From Bacteroidales bacterium (lineage in GTDB: Bacteria > Bacteroidota > Bacteroidia > Bacteroidales > UBA932): 64,000 bases of DNA. Shown one piece after another: positions 7,857 through 17,308 of the stretch (positions within the stretch are counted from its first letter, which is position 1; each line of letters begins with the position of its first letter). A model generated the notes under the pieces. That model was given only the letters and a program-made list of their open reading frames with translations. It had not been told where the DNA came from and did no database searches. A program made the translations under genes and the position numbers. Location: contig JAFROX010000010.1 in NCBI GenBank assembly GCA_017429475.1, positions 1 through 64,000 on the forward strand. Direction: 5' to 3'.

Positions 7857-10667
7857 CTACTCAGTGTAGCCTTCCATTACCACAGTCTTGAAATTACCCT
7901 GTTTGAGGAGCTTCTTCATTGCCTTGGCAACGTCAGCCGAAGTGATGCTCTCGACAGTCTGCCTGTACTGGGTGTCAGCGTCGACGCCTGAGTCGAGATA
8001 TTCGACAAGGGCTGCGCCGAAGTATGAGTTGCTTCTCTGGTTTTCTTCGTAAGTCTTGAGCAGATATTCCTTCACCTTTGAGAGAACCACCTCGCTCGGA
8101 CCGGTCTTGCAGAACTCGTTAACGATTTCAAGGATGCGGGCATTCAGAGCACTATGTTTGTCTGGATCTGTCTGATAGACGATCTCGAGTATCTCAGTCG
8201 GTTTCGGCTTGTTTGAGAATTCGGTGACTACCTGCACCCCGTAGGTGCCTCCCTCCTTCTCCCTTATCTCCTCAGTGAAGATAATGTCGAGGGCCTGGCC
8301 GGCGATATCGACTGCCAGTTCGTTCTTGAGATTGTATTTAGCCTTGCCGGATGCCAGCATTACGACTGTGGCCATCGGGGTTTCCATCTTCTTGATGAAG
8401 ACGTTCTCTTTGCGTCCCTTGACAATATCCATCTTGTTGTCAACGAATTTCTCACGCTGGCTGGTAGTCGGCAGGGCGCCGAGATACTGTGCAACGAGCG
8501 GAAGCATCGTCTGCTCGTCGAAGTTTCCTGTGAATACGAAATTGAAGTCAGCTGCGTTTGCGAAACGTTCGCGGGCTATCTGCATTATGCGTGCATAGTC
8601 GATCTTGTCGACATCAGCGGCTTTGAGCCTGTGAGCACGAGGGTGGCCGTTGTAGAGCACTTTGGTCAGACTGTCCTGAAGTGCTGACATAGGCTGCATC
8701 TCCTGGTTGACAAGGGATGAGTACAGGCGGCTCTTGTATGAAAGGAATGCATCATTGTCTTCGCGGCGGTCAGTGAAGCACAGGTAAACAAGCTGCATCA
8801 TAGTCTCGAAGTCTTTCGGGGTAGAACTTCCCGAGAGGGATTCACCGAGATTGGAAATACTTGCATTGACGCTGACCTGCTTGCCTGCGAGAACTTTGGT
8901 AAGGTCTGTAGCGCTGAAATTGCCAAGTCCTCCGATGCCGAAGACTCCGTCTGCTGCCGTCAGGTTGATGATGTCAGATTCAGGATAGAGCGACATTCCG
9001 CCGTGGCTGAAGGCACGCATCTGGATCTGGTCTGCCTTGAAATCAGTGGGCTTCACATAGAAACCAACACCGTTTGACAGAGTATATTTGGTGTAACCGA
9101 ATTTGGAAGGTTCGCTCTTGACGATGCTGCCGCCAACAGGAGGATTGGCAATCAGCGGTTCGTCAGAGACTTTGTCCTCGTATGGAGCGATGTCTTCGGC
9201 CTCTACATCAGCAAGGAGCTTTGCTATCTCCTGTTCGGTGGGTGTGTGAAGACCTTCCTTGTCAGGAAGCATACATACCACGACGAGGTTGCCCTCCTCT
9301 CCCATCAGCTGGGCCACGAGCTGGTTGACGGCCTCGACCGGAACGCTCGGAGCAAGCTGGTTGATGAGCGCGAACTCATTCTCTATGCCGGGGATAGGCT
9401 CGTTGTCGATGAAATGGCGTACATACTCGCTGCAGTAGTTGATGCTCTTGGTTTTCTGACGCTCGTTGTAGGCATTCTCCAGCTGGGTGAGATATTCCTG
9501 CTTTGCACGTTCGTACTCGGAAGCGGTGAAACCGTTGCGGGCCACGCGGAGCATCTCGCGGTAGATGGTCGAAATGCCTTTGTCAAGATCCTTGTCTGCG
9601 GTCACCACGATGCCGGTGTAAGCTCCTTCAGTCTTAGAAAGGAAATAGTCGTCGTCCTGGATGGCTGCCTGCATAAAAGGCGGTTCGGGCTGCATCATCA
9701 GCTCGTCAAGCCTCTGGCTTACCATAATGTCGGCCAGGCTGAAAGCATAGTTCATCACCAGATAGGTAAGGCTGCTCTTCATTTCGGCGGGGATGGGTTC
9801 GTGCTTCTTGAAGATGTATGCCATTGAATAAGGCTGCTCCTTGTCTTTGGCTATCGCAATGATAGGCTCGGCATTGTTCTCAACGGGAACGTAGTAGCGT
9901 TCAGCCGGGTTCATCGGAGTGGCGATGGTGCCGAAGATGTCCTTGATCTTGGCTTCGATCTGGTCCACATCGATGTCGCCGACAACGACGATACCCTGCT
10001 GGTCGGGGCGGTACCATTTCTCATAGTAGTCGCGCAGGACCTGGTACGGGAAATTGTCCACGATCTCCATCAGGCCGATGGGCATACGGTGTCCATACTT
10101 GTTGTTGGGGTAAACCTTGGGAAGAATCTGTTCGTACATACGCATCTGCGCATCCTGGCGGCTGCGCCACTCCTCGTGGATCACGCCTCTCTCCTTGTCG
10201 ATGTCGTCGCCTTCTAGAAGCAGGCCGTCAGCCCAGTCGTGGAGTATCCACAGGCAGGAGTCGATAGCGCCGGGCACTGTCACGGGCACGTTGTCGATAT
10301 TATAGACAGTCTCGTCGATTGAAGTGTATGCGTTAAGATCCGCTCCGAACTTGACTCCGATCGATTCCAGATACTTGATGACTCCGTTGCCCGGGAAATG
10401 CTCCGTTCCGTTGAAGCACATATGCTCCAGGAAGTGCGCAAGACCACGCTGGTTCTCTTCCTCAAGGATGGAACCGACCTTCTGTGCGATGTAGAAATGC
10501 GCCTGGTCCTTTGGTTCTTCGTTGTGGCGGATGTAATAGGTCAGCCCGTTGTCCAGTTTGCCGATACGTACCTGAGGGTCGGTCGGAATCTGGGGCATCT
10601 GCTGGGCTGATGCGGTCGCAGCTATGCCAAGGCATAGTACTGCGGCAAAAAAGATTTTTCTGATCAT
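7857..10667 (-). CDS. Secreted M16 family zinc peptidase (two-domain, pitrilysin-like)
   Basis: A 936-residue periplasmic or outer-surface metallopeptidase with a signal peptide (MIRKIFFAAVLCLGIAATASA). The inverted zinc motif is HFLEH at 78-82, and the downstream ligand is E166 in KERGVIHEEW. A second, catalytically inactive M16 half follows after about residue 500, the usual clamshell arrangement. Substrates are not predictable; Bacteroidales homologues are commonly secreted peptidases. The gene follows the binding-protein gene on the same strand with a 28-base gap, which holds its own -7 element, so it may be transcribed separately. Confidence 0.92.
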   Translation of the reverse strand: MIRKIFFAAVLCLGIAATASAQQMPQIPTDPQVRIGKLDNGLTYYIRHNEEPKDQAHFYIAQKVGSILEEENQRGLAHFLEHMCFNGTEHFPGNGVIKYLESIGVKFGADLNAYTSIDETVYNIDNVPVTVPGAIDSCLWILHDWADGLLLEGDDIDKERGVIHEEWRSRQDAQMRMYEQILPKVYPNNKYGHRMPIGLMEIVDNFPYQVLRDYYEKWYRPDQQGIVVVGDIDVDQIEAKIKDIFGTIATPMNPAERYYVPVENNAEPIIAIAKDKEQPYSMAYIFKKHEPIPAEMKSSLTYLVMNYAFSLADIMVSQRLDELMMQPEPPFMQAAIQDDDYFLSKTEGAYTGIVVTADKDLDKGISTIYREMLRVARNGFTASEYERAKQEYLTQLENAYNERQKTKSINYCSEYVRHFIDNEPIPGIENEFALINQLAPSVPVEAVNQLVAQLMGEEGNLVVVCMLPDKEGLHTPTEQEIAKLLADVEAEDIAPYEDKVSDEPLIANPPVGGSIVKSEPSKFGYTKYTLSNGVGFYVKPTDFKADQIQMRAFSHGGMSLYPESDIINLTAADGVFGIGGLGNFSATDLTKVLAGKQVSVNASISNLGESLSGSSTPKDFETMMQLVYLCFTDRREDNDAFLSYKSRLYSSLVNQEMQPMSALQDSLTKVLYNGHPRAHRLKAADVDKIDYARIMQIARERFANAADFNFVFTGNFDEQTMLPLVAQYLGALPTTSQREKFVDNKMDIVKGRKENVFIKKMETPMATVVMLASGKAKYNLKNELAVDIAGQALDIIFTEEIREKEGGTYGVQVVTEFSNKPKPTEILEIVYQTDPDKHSALNARILEIVNEFCKTGPSEVVLSKVKEYLLKTYEENQRSNSYFGAALVEYLDSGVDADTQYRQTVESITSADVAKAMKKLLKQGNFKTVVMEGYTE

Positions 10668-10680
10668 TTTATAATTGTTT

Positions 10681-10688
10681 CAAATATA
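10681..10688 (-). promoter_or_regulatory. -7 promoter element for the M16 peptidase gene
   Basis: The minus strand reads TATATTTG, matching TAnnTTTG, 13 bases upstream of the ATG at 10667. It lies in the short gap after the preceding gene. Confidence 0.45.
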
Positions 10689-10695
10689 TCCATTG

Positions 10696-11856
10696 TCATT
10701 CTTCCATCGGGAAGTAATATCTGGGCTGATGTCCCGGCAGAACGTCGGGATGGTAGATGTACATCAGGTCTGCAAGGATCCGGTCTGGATGGATGGTGAT
10801 GTCATCGTAATATGTCGTAACCAAAGTGTTGCAGGTATAGATCCTATGGTTCCTGAACGCGGCGAAGTTGGAATAGGGCTTGTATTCGCTCCGCAGGTCG
10901 GAATATGTGTAAGGTTTCTTCGTGCCGTATTTCAGCAGCCAGAAGTCGGCGTCGGCAGCCCTCTCGAATACCTCCTCGAACGAGAGCTGAACGCTGCTGG
11001 TTCCGGCCAGGTCCTTGAAGATGTAGTTGGCTCCGGCGTCTGTGTGGAAGATGGTCACATAGCTGCCGGCTCCGGGCACACCCCATAGGGCACCGTACTT
11101 GCGTTCCATTATTACCGAGGGCTTGTCTTCTTCAGAAATGCCGGCCACCATCGCCTTGAGGCTGTCATACTTGCTGCAGGTCTCGAAGAACAGGGAGTCG
11201 GCACGGTCGCGGCAGCCGAACAACAGGCCGTAGAAACGCACCCATTCGGTCCTGCCGAGCGGATGGCCTTCCATATAGTCTGCGGCCTCGACTATAGGCA
11301 CTCCGATCTTCTCGGCATTGCCGTAGCCGCTGTTTTCGAAAGGCGATGCGATGATCATCTCGGCGTCAAGGTCTATAATCTTCTCTATGTTCGGTGAGGT
11401 GGACATTCCAAGGTCAGCTATGCGGCCGTCCGCCACTCTTGCAAGGATCTCAGGCGATATGATGTACTCGGGTTCGCAGACTCCGCAGATGCGGTCTATG
11501 CAGCCAAGCTGCTCCGCCATCGCGGAATGCACAGAAGTGTAGATGACGGCCCTCTCCACAGGCACGGGTATGACTATGGCGTTGTCCCTGACATCCTGCG
11601 GCACGTCGGCCGGAATCCTGGACGAATGCTTATTCTTGTCGACCAGCACATAGTTCTTGCGGATCCTGAGGGTGTCCCAGGGGTCGCGGATGCTCACCAC
11701 CTCGCAGTCCTTGTAGTACTTGATCGTGAAGCCGTGTGCGTAGTAGACGCTGTCGACCTTCAGCACGCCGCCCTGATCGCCCGCACTGCTCCTGTTCCTG
11801 CAGGAAGGGAGGACAAGCAATATGATCAGAGCGAGCAGCAGATATGTTCTTTTCAT
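10696..11856 (-). CDS. ABC transporter substrate-binding lipoprotein, FecB/BtuF-like
   Basis: A 386-residue class III periplasmic binding protein. The N-terminus has a hydrophobic stretch ending in the lipobox LPSC with the cysteine at about residue 19. The body shows the family pattern: an N-terminal lobe with ICGVCEPEYIISPEI, then the helix region KIIDLDAEMIIASPF and a C-terminal lobe ending in HPDRILADLMYIYHP. It probably delivers an iron chelate, heme or corrinoid to a FecCD-type permease; the window's own FecCD gene at 5022-6038 is a candidate partner. It is the last gene of an operon with a GH78 enzyme (2-base gap) and an EEP-family protein, an unusual set of neighbours. Confidence 0.85.
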   Translation of the reverse strand: MKRTYLLLALIILLVLPSCRNRSSAGDQGGVLKVDSVYYAHGFTIKYYKDCEVVSIRDPWDTLRIRKNYVLVDKNKHSSRIPADVPQDVRDNAIVIPVPVERAVIYTSVHSAMAEQLGCIDRICGVCEPEYIISPEILARVADGRIADLGMSTSPNIEKIIDLDAEMIIASPFENSGYGNAEKIGVPIVEAADYMEGHPLGRTEWVRFYGLLFGCRDRADSLFFETCSKYDSLKAMVAGISEEDKPSVIMERKYGALWGVPGAGSYVTIFHTDAGANYIFKDLAGTSSVQLSFEEVFERAADADFWLLKYGTKKPYTYSDLRSEYKPYSNFAAFRNHRIYTCNTLVTTYYDDITIHPDRILADLMYIYHPDVLPGHQPRYYFPMEE

Positions 11857-11858
11857 CT

Positions 11859-13928
11859 TCAGAAGCTGAATTGATGTTTGCCGGGACCTATCTGATGCAC
11901 CTCACCGCCGGGAAGACAGATCTCAGCCTCCATATTGGCGGGTATGCTGACGATCATCGACTTGCCGCCACCGGCAGTTTCTATATCCATTGTGATTTCT
12001 CCGCGGATTGTCGGAAGTTTCATCTTCGCGTAAGTCAGACTGGCAATGTGAGGCTCTATCCTGACTTTGGCGAAACCTGGTTCGACGGGCGTGACTCCCA
12101 TCACCCTGAAAGGAATTATGTTTCCTGGAGCGGCCCCGGCAATGTGGTTCCAGTCCTGGTTGGGTTTGAAACTGTCGTCCCAGGCTTCGATGGTGATTGT
12201 GGAGCCTGTCCTTATGGTGTTATACCAGCTGCGCAGGTCCCCGGAAGAGAGCAGGCTGAGCCCGTAATCGTCCAGGCCGGCATCGTAGACAGCCTCCATC
12301 AGCACCTGTGCGCCGAATATGCTGCAGCGAAGGCCTCTGGACTGGATGAACCCTGCCACGGACGGCATCTGTCCTTCATCCACGAGTCCGCAGTAAACAG
12401 GCATCATATTGCCGTGAAGTGAGGAGTGGTCAGTGCCGATACCGTCGACATATACACCTCTTGTGCTGTCGAAGAAGGTTGCGTTGAAGGCTTTTCTGAA
12501 GGAAGCCGCCTTTGCCTCGATGGCACCGGCCTCGGCGTCCTTGCCGAGCACTGCGGCCATCTTGCCGAGCGTGCAGAGGACTTTGTAATACAATGCGTTT
12601 ACCACGGTGTTGTAGTCGGTGTAGACATAGCCGTCATCCTCCCCTCCCTGCCCTGCCTGCAGGCCGAGTATGCCGGTATGGGGCCAGTCGACTATGTCGC
12701 GGATGGCCTCGCTGCGGTTGATGGACTTCAGGAAAGCATCGCTCTGCCCTTTGGTAGTGCTGACAAAACCGTTTTCCTGCAAGAGATCTTCCAGGCCGTG
12801 AGCCTTGAGAATGTCCCAGTGGGCAGCAATCGCTCTTGGATCGGCAGTGAACATATAGTCGTTCCAGGCCAGGAGCACTTCATAAAGTATCCATTCCGTC
12901 GGCCAGGTGGGCTGGTTCAGCAGGAACTCCATAGTCCTTCTGGCCAGCGAGTATTCACTGTCTGCGGCATAGTGGCACAGCTGCGCTATCAGGGCGTCAT
13001 ATTCATAGGGAATCCTCTCGCGGTCGCCGTCCACATAGATGCCAGCGAAGGAGGTCGCTTTTACCGAGTAGTGGCAGAGATCCCAAATACGGTTGAGTGT
13101 GTCGTTGGAACAATCGAAAGAAGCTGCCTTGGCGTTGAAGGGATAGCTCACAGCAATTCTGCGGGCATCGACCACTTCCGCTCCGCTCACTTCGCAATAG
13201 CGGAAGGGCATCACCACTCCCACTTCTTCGGGCAGTTTTACTGCAGAAGGGCCTGTATTCCGCCTGTCGGGCTCGAAGTATACCGGATATACGTGTATAC
13301 CTTTTGATACGGGAACGTCGATTTTAGCGTATCTTACGGACGAATTGGAGCCTGCGGGCAGTCTCCATACCTTTCCGTTGTCGATCCTCTCTCCTACATG
13401 CACCGTTGCGACTCCGTCCTCAGATGTCCTGAGTGTCAACTCAAGCCATCCGAAAGCATCCCGGCCGAAATCTATGAGCGGCTTCAGGCTGACGGCTTTC
13501 TGCCGTTCCTGGACCAAAGGGTACCAGGCTGTCTCGTACTCCTGCAGGTCATTTGCTGTCGTGAAACGTTTCCTGGCCGACCAGTTGCTGCGATTGCTCT
13601 CTGAAGTCTTGACCCTCACCTTCCAGTCGTATGTGGTGCCGCCCTGAAGGGGCTTGCCGTCATAAGGCACGGAAACAGACTGGCCGCTCTCGACCCATCC
13701 GCTGTCCCATATCACTTTGCGGTTATTCGTAAGTTTGATCTGATAGCTTGTCTGCAGGCTTTCAGTGCCAGGCACAATCCAGCTGAACGAAGGTTTGGAT
13801 GAGCGGATCAGCGCACCGTCGGGCTGACTAGTGTCCAGCATAAGGTCAGTACGGAGTCCTGAAGGATACTCCGAACACGCTACCGCAAGAAACGCGGTCA
13901 GGACTGTCAGAAGTATGCGGCTTTTCAT
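11859..13928 (-). CDS. Alpha-L-rhamnosidase, GH78-like, lipoprotein
   Basis: A 689-residue secreted glycosidase with a lipobox at the start (FLAVAC). An N-terminal fibronectin-like domain (PSFSWIVPG..., about 45-130) is typical of GH78 enzymes, as is the beta-sandwich with YCEVSGAEV that precedes the (alpha/alpha)6 barrel. The acidic cluster VDGDRERIPYEYD matches the GH78 catalytic region, and TIEAWDD with NHIAGAAPGN matches the conserved tail of the barrel. The usual tryptophan after GA is replaced (GAAPGNI), so specificity may differ. Expected activity is release of terminal rhamnose from pectin or glycoconjugates. Cotranscribed with the flanking EEP and binding-protein genes (gaps of 4 and 2 bases). 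Confidence 0.85.
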   Translation of the reverse strand: MKSRILLTVLTAFLAVACSEYPSGLRTDLMLDTSQPDGALIRSSKPSFSWIVPGTESLQTSYQIKLTNNRKVIWDSGWVESGQSVSVPYDGKPLQGGTTYDWKVRVKTSESNRSNWSARKRFTTANDLQEYETAWYPLVQERQKAVSLKPLIDFGRDAFGWLELTLRTSEDGVATVHVGERIDNGKVWRLPAGSNSSVRYAKIDVPVSKGIHVYPVYFEPDRRNTGPSAVKLPEEVGVVMPFRYCEVSGAEVVDARRIAVSYPFNAKAASFDCSNDTLNRIWDLCHYSVKATSFAGIYVDGDRERIPYEYDALIAQLCHYAADSEYSLARRTMEFLLNQPTWPTEWILYEVLLAWNDYMFTADPRAIAAHWDILKAHGLEDLLQENGFVSTTKGQSDAFLKSINRSEAIRDIVDWPHTGILGLQAGQGGEDDGYVYTDYNTVVNALYYKVLCTLGKMAAVLGKDAEAGAIEAKAASFRKAFNATFFDSTRGVYVDGIGTDHSSLHGNMMPVYCGLVDEGQMPSVAGFIQSRGLRCSIFGAQVLMEAVYDAGLDDYGLSLLSSGDLRSWYNTIRTGSTITIEAWDDSFKPNQDWNHIAGAAPGNIIPFRVMGVTPVEPGFAKVRIEPHIASLTYAKMKLPTIRGEITMDIETAGGGKSMIVSIPANMEAEICLPGGEVHQIGPGKHQFSF

Positions 13929-13932
13929 CCCG

Positions 13933-14775
13933 TCAGAACTTTAGTACGGCGACTACCGGATAATGGTCCGAAATAAACGGTTTTCCAGCATACTGTCCGT
14001 CGAGCGTCTCAAACGAAACGGCTTTTGCAAAACCGCTGTAGTAGATATAGTCGATAGGACTCGACGCATTGCCCCAGGCATTGTAGGAGCCCTTGCTGTC
14101 AGTGACATCAGCAGTCACTCTCGCCGAAAGCATCTTTCCTTCCAGGGACTGCAGGCAGGGGTCGTCTGGCATCACGTTGAAATCGCCCGTGAGCACCATC
14201 GGCCAGCCTTCCTTGTTCATATCAGCTATCCTTTCAACTATGAGTGCGAGCCCGTTGCGGCGCGCTTCGGTTCCCACGTGGTCAAGATGAGTGTTGACAT
14301 AATAGAAATGCCTCTTGCCGTCCTTGCTTTCCAGCAGGCACCAGGTTGCGGTACGGCGGCAGGCGGCATCCCATCCGAACGACACTTCGTCGGGAGTTTC
14401 AGACAGCCAGTATGTGCCCCAGTCCTTCAGGGTGAATTTGTCCTTGTTGTAGAAGATCGTCATCTGCTCTCCTTCCTTGACACCGTCGTCGCGGCCTACA
14501 CCGATCGCACCGTACTGAGGACAGTTTTCTTCAAGGTATTCTCTCTGGAAATCGAAAGCCTCCTGGAGTCCGAATATGTCCGGCTGCTGTTCTTCGATCA
14601 TAGCAACAGAAGCCTCCTTGCGAAGGTCCCACGAATTATCCCCGTCATTGGCCGTACCCATCCTGATATTGTATGATATAACCCTGATGGTTGAATTCTT
14701 GCCTGAGCAAGAACTGATTGCCGGCATAAGAAGCATCAAAGAGATGACGGCCAGCAGCAGTGAAGTCCTTTTCAT
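13933..14775 (-). CDS. Secreted endonuclease/exonuclease/phosphatase family protein
   Basis: A 280-residue lipoprotein-like protein (signal ending in PAISSC) with the complete EEP fold motifs: SYNIRMG, GLQEAF, NTHLDHVG, TGDFNV and SDHYPVV. These supply the metal-binding and catalytic Asn, Glu, His and Asp residues. Members of this secreted group cleave phosphodiesters or phosphomonoesters; the substrate is unknown. An open frame extends upstream to 14862 but lies across the promoter, so the ATG at 14775 is preferred. First gene of the operon with GH78 and the FecB-like protein. Confidence 0.88.
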   Translation of the reverse strand: MKRTSLLLAVISLMLLMPAISSCSGKNSTIRVISYNIRMGTANDGDNSWDLRKEASVAMIEEQQPDIFGLQEAFDFQREYLEENCPQYGAIGVGRDDGVKEGEQMTIFYNKDKFTLKDWGTYWLSETPDEVSFGWDAACRRTATWCLLESKDGKRHFYYVNTHLDHVGTEARRNGLALIVERIADMNKEGWPMVLTGDFNVMPDDPCLQSLEGKMLSARVTADVTDSKGSYNAWGNASSPIDYIYYSGFAKAVSFETLDGQYAGKPFISDHYPVVAVLKF

Positions 14776-14797
14776 AATCCAAGTTTTCAGATTAGTG

Positions 14798-14805
14798 CAA
14801 ATATA
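14798..14805 (-). promoter_or_regulatory. -7 promoter element for the EEP-GH78-binding-protein operon
   Basis: The minus strand reads TATATTTG, matching TAnnTTTG, 22 bases upstream of the ATG at 14775. It is divergent from the element at 14830-14837. Confidence 0.5.
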
Positions 14806-14829
14806 GCAAATGCAGAAGGTATTTTTGAT

Positions 14830-14837
14830 TAAATTTG
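14830..14837 (+). promoter_or_regulatory. -7 promoter element for the flavodiiron gene
   Basis: TAAATTTG matches TAnnTTTG, 24 bases before the ATG at 14862. Confidence 0.5.
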
Positions 14838-14861
14838 TGGAATAACAATTATCGGAAAGCA

Positions 14862-16034
14862 ATGAAAGAAATTACTATCGGCAACGGAAGCGTGCAGTAT
14901 ATCGGCGTTGACGACCTCGACATAGACCTTTTTGAAAGCCAGTACATCGTTCCTGAGGGAATGGCCTATAACTCGTACGTGATACTCGACGACAAAGTCG
15001 CAATCATGGACGGAGTGGACAGCCGCAAGGCCGCTGAATGGGAAGCGAAGCTATATGAGAAACTCGGCGAGAGAACCCCTGACTACATAGTAGTGCTCCA
15101 CACTGAACCCGACCACAGCGGCAGCATCGCCCGCGTGATGTCCACCTATCCCAAGTGCCGCTGCGTCTGCTCTGCGAACGCAGCCAAGTTCATGAAGCAG
15201 TTCTACCCCGACCTCTCGTTCTCAGACCGTATCGATGTCGTGAAGGAAGGTGACACGCTGCTTCTCGGCACTCACTCCCTGCAATTCTTCGCTGCGCCTA
15301 TGGTGCACTGGCCTGACGTACTGGTCGCATATGAGAGTTCAGAGAAGATTCTTTTCTCCGCCGACGCATTCGGCAAATTCGGCGCTCTCAGCAAGACTGA
15401 AGACGAAGACTGGGACTGCGAAGCGCGCCGCTACTACATCAACATAGTCGGCAAGTTCGGCCCTCAGGTGCAGGCACTGCTCAAGAAACTCGCAGGACTG
15501 GAAGTAAGCACCATCTGTCCTCTCCACGGCCCTGTCCTGAAGGAAAACCTCGGTTACTACATAAACCTCTATGACACCTGGAGCTCATACAGGCCCGAGA
15601 CCGAAGGTGTCTTCATAGCCTATGCCTCGCTGCACGGCAATACCGCCCAGGCGGCACAGTATCTCGCCCAGAAGCTGGAAGCCAAGGGCGTCAAGCTGGA
15701 AATAGCAGACCTTAGCCGCAGCGACCTGGCCGAGAACATCGAAGGTGCGTTCCGCTATGACCGTATGGTGCTTGCCGCCCCTACCTATGAAGGAGGCCTG
15801 CATCCGCTTATGTCAGACTTCCTGCACCATCTCAAGGGCAAAGGATTCTGCAACAGGAAAATCGCCCTGATAGAAAATTGCACCTGGGCTCCTATGGCCG
15901 CCAAGGTGATGAAGGGCGAACTCGAGCAGATGAAGGACATCACCCTCTATGAGCGCGTTATTACCATACGCTCGGCCGTCACGGCAGACTCCCGTCAGGA
16001 ACTCGACGCACTGGCGGCAGACTTGACAGCTTAA
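14862..16034 (+). CDS. Flavodiiron protein (FprA-type A flavoprotein)
   Basis: A 390-residue cytoplasmic flavodiiron protein that reduces oxygen to water or nitric oxide to nitrous oxide. The N-terminal metallo-beta-lactamase domain has the diiron ligands HTEPDH (H80, E82, D84), the later VHWPD histidine, the aspartate in SADAFG and the histidine in CPLHGPV. The C-terminal flavodoxin domain begins about residue 248 with the FMN loop ASLHGNTAQ. All iron ligands expected for an active enzyme are present. The ATG at 14862 is chosen over an upstream frame that would start inside the promoter. Electron donor is probably rubredoxin; a rubredoxin-containing rubrerythrin is encoded at 22920-23474. 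Confidence 0.95.
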   Translation: MKEITIGNGSVQYIGVDDLDIDLFESQYIVPEGMAYNSYVILDDKVAIMDGVDSRKAAEWEAKLYEKLGERTPDYIVVLHTEPDHSGSIARVMSTYPKCRCVCSANAAKFMKQFYPDLSFSDRIDVVKEGDTLLLGTHSLQFFAAPMVHWPDVLVAYESSEKILFSADAFGKFGALSKTEDEDWDCEARRYYINIVGKFGPQVQALLKKLAGLEVSTICPLHGPVLKENLGYYINLYDTWSSYRPETEGVFIAYASLHGNTAQAAQYLAQKLEAKGVKLEIADLSRSDLAENIEGAFRYDRMVLAAPTYEGGLHPLMSDFLHHLKGKGFCNRKIALIENCTWAPMAAKVMKGELEQMKDITLYERVITIRSAVTADSRQELDALAADLTA

Positions 16035-17240
<1,206 letters not shown>

Positions 17241-17256
17241 GATTCAGACTGTTACA

Positions 17257-17290
17257 CAAAAAAAGGAGGCCCGTGAGCCTCCTTTTTTTT
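17257..17290. terminator. Bidirectional intrinsic terminator
   Basis: The hairpin stem AAGGAGGC/GCCTCCTT with loop CCGTGA is flanked by an A-run on the left and a T-run on the right. It can stop the esterase gene (plus) and the GH127 gene (minus), which converge here. Confidence 0.85.
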
Positions 17291-17308
17291 GTGCTTCGTC
17301 AGTCAGGT

